Source of the DNA: Pseudaquidulcibacter sp964557085 | GTDB lineage: Bacteria > Pseudomonadota > Alphaproteobacteria > Caulobacterales > Aquidulcibacteraceae | Assembly (NCBI GenBank): GCA_964557085.1 | Contig: CAZKYS010000086.1 | Location: forward strand, 1 to 10,029 | Length of the DNA: 10,029 nucleotides | Direction: 5' to 3' | Shown: positions 6,620 through 10,029 of the stretch, one piece after another | How positions within the stretch are numbered: position 1 is the stretch's first letter | Layout of the letters: the number at the start of each line of letters is the position of its first letter | The notes under the pieces: generated by a model | The model's database searches: none | Told to the model about the DNA's origin: nothing | Seen by the model: only the letters and a program-made list of their open reading frames with translations | Program-made: the position numbers and the translations under genes

Positions 6620-7156
6620 ATGATTGATGATGATTTTGAAACGCCCATTATTATCACCCATGCGATGTCGGAGGAGCTTCGGCTTTTGTGGCGGGGCACG
6701 GGCATTACTACCGCCGAATTTATTGAACGGCAAACGGATGTGCCTGATGGTCTTAATGAGGCGATGATAGTTGGGTGGATATCACTTCGCATTCAACAGG
6801 CTTTGCCTTCACATTGGAATTTTGTGATTGAGCGATGGAAAGCCGTGCCGAACGGCAAGAGCACGCAAACAAAGACTGCGGCGCGACCACGCACGGTGGG
6901 AAGACCGAAAGCGGTTTCCGGAACGAAACGGATAGAGGTGACAGATGAATTGCACGCACTGTTTTTAAGCGAATTAAAGCGCACGGGCGCGGATATAGAA
7001 TTGGATATCGTGCAGGCGAGTGATGCGCCCGAAGGATTAAACGGGCGCGTTGTGCAAATTTTAAAACACAAAACCGCAAAGACTGTGCGTGATGATTATT
7101 GGGAATTTATTATGCGGCGATTGGCAAGCATGCGGGATTTTAAAGTGGCGCGGTGA
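6620..7156 (+). CDS. Tandem two-domain protein with AT-hook-like linker (possible DNA-binding regulator)
   Basis: The 178 residues consist of two copies of one roughly 60-residue module. Copy 1 (about 13-73) runs from SEEL through PDGLN (42-46) and ends HWNFVIERW (65-73). Copy 2 (about 107-168) runs from TDEL through PEGLN (137-141) and ends YWEFIMRRL (160-168). The distance from the Gly-Leu to the Trp is the same in both (22 residues), and both start with Asp/Glu-Glu-Leu. The linker (about 79-104) is basic and holds RPRTVGRPK (89-97), close to an AT-hook core. The helical pattern with a conserved turn before a second helix resembles a small helix-turn-helix fold, so a DNA-binding role is inferred; no named family is recognised. 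The first ATG follows a poor ribosome binding site. Copy 2 is more basic at its end (MRRLASMRDFKVAR). Confidence 0.75.
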   Translation: MIDDDFETPIIITHAMSEELRLLWRGTGITTAEFIERQTDVPDGLNEAMIVGWISLRIQQALPSHWNFVIERWKAVPNGKSTQTKTAARPRTVGRPKAVSGTKRIEVTDELHALFLSELKRTGADIELDIVQASDAPEGLNGRVVQILKHKTAKTVRDDYWEFIMRRLASMRDFKVAR

Positions 7157-7268
7157 TTAACCCGCGATTGTTAGTGCAAGCGTCTTAAAGAAATGATTTC
7201 AAAATTGCCTGTTCGCGCAAGTTGACGTTATCAAAAAATATGCGAAGGTTTTGGCAACGGAGTTATCG

Positions 7269-8312
7269 ATGTCTGAATGTAAATATGTTGCCGCTAGCGT
7301 GAAAAATGGGAGTTTGACATTTATTTACGGTGCATTTGATGGCGAAAGCCACACATTCATTCAAACAGTTCGGCATTTAGCGTCTGATTATTACAATGAA
7401 TCTGAAAGCGATTTTCCTTTTGAATTTACAATTCCTGATATTTTGAATTTGTTAGCTGATTTTTTGAAACAAAGAATGAACAATGGAGACGACTTCAAAT
7501 ATGTTGGTTTAAGCGTGTATGGAAATGTGCACGAACGCTCAAAATTATTGCATGTTGATAATCGCGACGATGAGCGGAGTTTATCGTCATTTGATGTAAA
7601 ATCATACTTACAAAATAAAATATCCAAGCATGATTTTGAATTGTTTCTGCTAAATGAAACTGAAACCGCCGCGATCTATGAAATCGAAGCAAGTGGCACA
7701 AAGGGTAGCCTTGCCTTTATTGAATTAGGGCATGGCGTTAATGCAGGATTTATTAGTCAAAATGATATTTGGAGCGGACATTTAAACCCAGAAATGGCGC
7801 ATTTCTTTCCGCGTTATCACGCGAAGGATTCTGCCTACGTTGATTTTTGCAATAGTGATAAGGACGCTATGCCACGGTGCATTGTGCATAAAGATTGCTT
7901 GCTAGGGTTAACAGGGCGGCGCGGGTTAATGATGCGCCTTGATGCGGGAATGGATATGGATACGCTTCAGGATATCTATGCCTATTACATTGCGCAATTA
8001 TGCGTGAATATAACATTGATGATGTCGCCCGATAAAATAATATTGGGGCCATTCATTTTTACCGAGGGTGCTTTGAAAAAATATAATTGCCTTGATAAAG
8101 TAAAAACTATGGAGGCTATAAATTATCACTTCAGAACATTGATGGACATATATCCAATTTATCCGCAAAGTGCTAAAGGTAGAAGTGAGGCAGACCTCGT
8201 AACGAAAGACGAATATATTATATGTTCGGAACGTGGCGCGAATGCCAGCATGTTAGGTCTTGTGACATATATAGAAAAACAGTCCCAATCGGGCAGAGCA
8301 GAGTCAAGTTAA
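7269..8312 (+). CDS. Divergent ROK/fructokinase-fold protein, possibly catalytically altered
   Basis: This 347-residue protein matches ROK-family sugar kinases, fructokinase-like branch, in its middle. ELGHGVNAGF (152-161) corresponds to the GTGxGxG segment. NPEMAHF (173-179) corresponds to HPEMGHI, and RCIVHKDCLLGL (203-214) to the CPxHGDCLEGL zinc segment, keeping C-x2-H-x2-C. IILG (257-260) matches the strand before the nucleotide loop, and the end (ASMLGLVTYIEK) matches the usual DNAGLLGA helix. Two key elements differ. The N-terminal DxGGTK phosphate loop is replaced by ASVKNGSL, and the expected catalytic Asp after Asn is Glu (NETETAA, 129-135). A zinc-bound sugar sensor or scaffold is therefore as likely as a kinase. 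ATG at 7269 is chosen over TTG at 7251 because CGGAG (7258-7262) sits six bases before it. The next gene starts right at the stop. Confidence 0.65.
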   Translation: MSECKYVAASVKNGSLTFIYGAFDGESHTFIQTVRHLASDYYNESESDFPFEFTIPDILNLLADFLKQRMNNGDDFKYVGLSVYGNVHERSKLLHVDNRDDERSLSSFDVKSYLQNKISKHDFELFLLNETETAAIYEIEASGTKGSLAFIELGHGVNAGFISQNDIWSGHLNPEMAHFFPRYHAKDSAYVDFCNSDKDAMPRCIVHKDCLLGLTGRRGLMMRLDAGMDMDTLQDIYAYYIAQLCVNITLMMSPDKIILGPFIFTEGALKKYNCLDKVKTMEAINYHFRTLMDIYPIYPQSAKGRSEADLVTKDEYIICSERGANASMLGLVTYIEKQSQSGRAESS

Positions 8313-9080
8313 ATGGGTAAACAGACACATTCTATTGATTCGGAAACGAAATCGGAAACCAGAAGTGGCGGCACTTTAGACTATCTTGACGGCGCAATTA
8401 ACCAGACGCCAATCACGAAGATTGCAAAGAATGCACCTTTAGACCCCCCCCAAACAAACAAAACTGAGACCTTTGCCACAAAAATACAGGGTTTTGATGC
8501 ATTAGATGAAGCCATTAATAACACCCCTATAACAAAAATTGTTAAAGACGGGATTCAAGCGAAAAAACTTGAAAAACCCGAAAGAAAACAGTATTATGGA
8601 TATGTGGAAAGTGACCTAGATGCCTTAAAAAGCGTCTTAAAAGCCCGATATAAATTGACCGATGAAGCGGCGGGAGTCTTTTCAGCGAAATTGGACACAG
8701 CCGCAAGAATTGAAAAATTACGTGATGAACTAGAATGGCCGCCCACCAAAATCGAATTATATGAAGATAGAAAACCATTACCCGAAACAGGTAAAAAAGA
8801 AACGGCTATAGAATTTTATAATCGCCGGTGGAAACGGTATGCCGAAGCATGGTTAATATCACAAGAAATCCTAAAAAACAAATTTGGTGAAGATAAACTC
8901 GTTCCCGGGATAAAATCTCAGTGCCACCGAGAACAAAGAGACTTTGTTAAACACGCCCCACCCTCACAAGTCAAACTTAACGATTACCTTGCATCAATCG
9001 ATTTAGGCGGATCAGCGCAAAGCTATCTAGAAAAAAATCGCGCTCGTGCAAACAAGTTTAGAAATGACACACTCAAATAA
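8313..9080 (+). CDS. Hypothetical protein with duplicated 20-residue motif
   Basis: I do not recognise this 255-residue, hydrophilic, cytoplasmic-looking protein. Its first 85 residues are likely disordered and carry two copies of one motif. These are LDYLDGAINQTPITKIAKNA (22-41) and FDALDEAINNTPITKIVKDG (61-80), sharing LDxAINxTPITKIxK. They look like short helical binding motifs that could hold two copies of a partner. The rest (about 90-250) is a charged helical domain with Trp and Tyr patches (EWPPTKIELYED, EFYNRRWKRYAEAW). The ATG follows the previous gene's stop with no gap (TAAATG), so the two are almost certainly cotranscribed and probably translationally coupled. The ROK-like protein is the natural candidate partner. 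A run of eight C at codons 44-46 could permit frameshifting. Function is unknown. Confidence 0.75.
   Translation: MGKQTHSIDSETKSETRSGGTLDYLDGAINQTPITKIAKNAPLDPPQTNKTETFATKIQGFDALDEAINNTPITKIVKDGIQAKKLEKPERKQYYGYVESDLDALKSVLKARYKLTDEAAGVFSAKLDTAARIEKLRDELEWPPTKIELYEDRKPLPETGKKETAIEFYNRRWKRYAEAWLISQEILKNKFGEDKLVPGIKSQCHREQRDFVKHAPPSQVKLNDYLASIDLGGSAQSYLEKNRARANKFRNDTLK
8444..8451 (+). repeat. C8 homopolymer inside the coding sequence
   Basis: Eight consecutive C lie at codons 44-46 of the 255-codon gene, in the disordered N-terminal part between the two duplicated motifs. Tracts of this length can slip during replication. Gain or loss of one base would truncate the protein after the first motif copy. 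A phase-variation role is conjecture. Confidence 0.4.
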
Positions 9081-9214
9081 AAAACCTTCGTATGTAATTA
9101 GGTATTTACAAGTCTCCGTGTTTAATTTATATGTAAACCAGAGATTACTAGTGCACGAAATTCTCTCCCAATATTAACTTTGACACCTTAATCGGTGGAT
9201 TGCGGAGCATTTCC

Positions 9215-9415
9215 ATGACCATGGACAATGAAAAAGAAACTGCGTGTAAAAATCCTGAAGGTGCCGCTTTATTTGGCGGATGCATCGGCGGGCATAATGA
9301 CCAAATTATTTCCGCAACAAATTTCATTTGTGAACATGAGCATTGCCCATTGCTTGCTCGCATTACCAAAACTGTTTCATTCATAATTATCGAGAATGGA
9401 GGCAATCATGAATAA
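9215..9415 (+). CDS. Small Cys/His-rich protein
   Basis: This 66-residue protein has four cysteines and several histidines in a metal-site-like pattern: Cys11, FGGCIGGH (Cys23, His27), and ICEHEHCP (Cys39, His41, His43, Cys44). A small zinc- or iron-binding fold is plausible, but I recognise no family. The ATG at 9215 is chosen because GGAG (9204-9207) stands seven bases before it; a TTG at 9200 in the same frame has no such site. Another ATG at 9221 is possible. The end overlaps the next gene by eight bases (ATGAATAA), so the pair is probably translationally coupled. The 134 bases upstream (9081-9214) show no clear promoter or terminator to me. Confidence 0.6.
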   Translation: MTMDNEKETACKNPEGAALFGGCIGGHNDQIISATNFICEHEHCPLLARITKTVSFIIIENGGNHE

Positions 9416-9929
9416 GTGTAACGCATTTTGTAATGCGGTAAATGAAAGTTGCTCTTGCTACTTTAAACGCCTAGTTCAAGCCGCAAGTAATGATAACATT
9501 CGATTAGAAGCCTCATCAAATATTAATGATATTATTATGCCTTCAGATGAATTACTTGAAACTGCATTTGTTTTGCGTCGTATGGCATTAATTCTAAAAA
9601 ATTTAATGCCAACCTCACGACGTAAAAGACCTGCTCAATTTCAGGATATTTTAATAGACTTCAATGGAGATTGCTTCGATATGAATTCAATTTATTTTGA
9701 TCATAAAGAGTTAGATTCATGGGTTATATTGGGATTTGAATGGTTAAATGAAAACCCTTATCTTGACAATAAACCGCGTGATTCAAGCGGACAATGGATA
9801 TCATCCTTCTTAAAATGCATTGAAAACCCAAGGAAAATTCGCTCCCCTAAAAATATCCAAAAATATCGCTTAATTTACCTCGTAATTGCTATTAAGTTTC
9901 CTGATTTAGTAGAGCATATTTTTAACTAA
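9408..9929 (+). CDS. Hypothetical protein with N-terminal cysteine cluster
   Basis: This 173-residue protein is of unknown family. The first 17 residues hold four cysteines (Cys4, Cys8, Cys15, Cys17; C-x3-C-x6-C-x-C), a possible metal or Fe-S site. The rest looks like a soluble globular domain: a helical stretch with SDELLETAFVLRRMALILKNLMP (about 46-68), a basic patch TSRRKRP, and an aromatic-rich part (FDHKELDSWVILGFEWLNENPYLD). It ends in a Lys-rich helix before FPDLVEHIFN. The ATG at 9408 is chosen over one at 9396 because GGAGG (9398-9402) lies five bases before it and itself overlaps the 9396 codon. It follows the Cys/His-rich gene with an 8-base overlap, so the two products may act together, perhaps sharing a metal. 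Confidence 0.75.
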   Translation: MNKCNAFCNAVNESCSCYFKRLVQAASNDNIRLEASSNINDIIMPSDELLETAFVLRRMALILKNLMPTSRRKRPAQFQDILIDFNGDCFDMNSIYFDHKELDSWVILGFEWLNENPYLDNKPRDSSGQWISSFLKCIENPRKIRSPKNIQKYRLIYLVIAIKFPDLVEHIFN

Positions 9930-9935
9930 AATAAT

Positions 9936-9960
9936 AAGGCCGCCAAATTATGGCGGCCTT
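9936..9960. terminator. Strong hairpin terminator between convergent genes
   Basis: AAGGCCGCCA (9936-9945) and TGGCGGCCTT (9951-9960) form a perfect 10-bp stem with the loop AATTA, seven bases after the stop of the gene at 9408. The plus-strand tail is a short U-run (TTTGG). On the minus strand the stem is followed by TTATTATTTTA, which is a better tail. It probably serves both converging genes. A second perfect hairpin, TTGGTGG/CCACCAA (9966-9987), lies next to it. Confidence 0.85.
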
Positions 9961-9977
9961 TGGTATTGGTGGCTTGA

Positions 9978-10029
9978 TTACCACCAAGAGTCATAGACTA
10001 CGTCGCGGCCTTCGGCGATAATTTCACGG
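9978..10029 (-). CDS. C-terminal end of a minus-strand gene (partial)
   Basis: Reading leftwards from the window's right edge, the minus strand encodes REIIAEGRDVVYDSWW and then a stop (TAA at 9980-9978). The composition is protein-like, the stop is followed by a strong terminator, and the gene on the other strand ends just before that terminator. All of this fits a convergent gene entering from outside the window. Sixteen residues are too few to name a family. Confidence 0.5.
   Translation of the reverse strand, partial: REIIAEGRDVVYDSWW

Noticed and set aside
6753..7079. Minus-strand frames of 108 and 92 residues opposite the tandem-domain gene
   Set aside because: They are shadows of a gene whose duplicated domain structure confirms the plus strand.
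7251..7268. TTG start giving six extra residues (MATELS) on the ROK-like protein
   Set aside because: The CGGAG site at 7258-7262 is correctly placed for the ATG at 7269 and lies inside the longer reading.
9200..9214. TTG start for the small Cys/His-rich protein
   Set aside because: GGAG at 9204-9207 is positioned for the ATG at 9215.
9148..9405. 85-residue minus-strand frame opposite the small Cys/His-rich gene
   Set aside because: The plus frame has a good ribosome binding site and an overlap with its neighbour; the minus frame has neither.
9396..9407. ATG at 9396 as the start of the Cys-cluster protein
   Set aside because: GGAGG (9398-9402) overlaps that codon and is ideally spaced for the ATG at 9408.
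1..10029. CRISPR array, tRNA or rRNA genes
   Set aside because: No regularly spaced direct repeats and no cloverleaf or rRNA-like sequence noticed on either strand.

Overview
The window is bacterial: compact genes, short Shine-Dalgarno sites, stop/start overlaps, and a type I restriction locus beside a serine recombinase. The base composition is moderately AT-rich. The overall style suggests Pseudomonadota, perhaps an AT-rich alphaproteobacterium, but nothing here fixes the taxon. I see no tRNA, rRNA or CRISPR array.

Region 1 (1-3317) is the end of a defence locus. The C-terminal part of a type I restriction HsdR subunit enters from the left edge. Its stop overlaps the start of an AAA_13-family ATPase that carries the marks of RloC, the restriction-linked anticodon nuclease: Walker motifs, a CxxC zinc-hook-like motif, and a C-terminal RxxxE plus His. 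The likely logic is DNA restriction backed up by tRNA cleavage when restriction fails.

Region 2 (3318-3920) has no convincing gene. About 380 bases of it are visibly more GC-rich than the flanks and contain a series of hairpins, three of which reuse the same GGAGA/TCTCC stem. It looks like a structured RNA or a dispersed palindromic element. An AT-rich stretch with further dyads follows.

Region 3 (3921-5478) holds a serine recombinase (resolvase/invertase family) on the minus strand and a divergent gene for a small exported protein. The 223 bases between them contain two 28-bp dyads with identical 7-bp arms (AGTCTCA-N14-TGAGACT) and, between these, a third related dyad that can also form a long hairpin. 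This has the layout of a resolution site (res), or of a pair of operators.

Region 4 (5492-9080) holds genes I do not recognise by name. They are a soluble charged protein on the minus strand; a 178-residue protein made of two copies of one domain joined by a basic, AT-hook-like linker; a divergent ROK/fructokinase-fold protein that keeps its zinc motif but lacks the N-terminal phosphate loop; and, directly after it (TAAATG), a 255-residue protein with two copies of a 20-residue motif and an in-frame C8 tract. The last two form an apparent operon of unknown function.

Region 5 (9215-9929) is a translationally coupled pair: a 66-residue Cys/His-rich protein and a 173-residue protein with an N-terminal Cys cluster. 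A strong hairpin terminator follows, and then the tail of a minus-strand gene that runs off the right edge.
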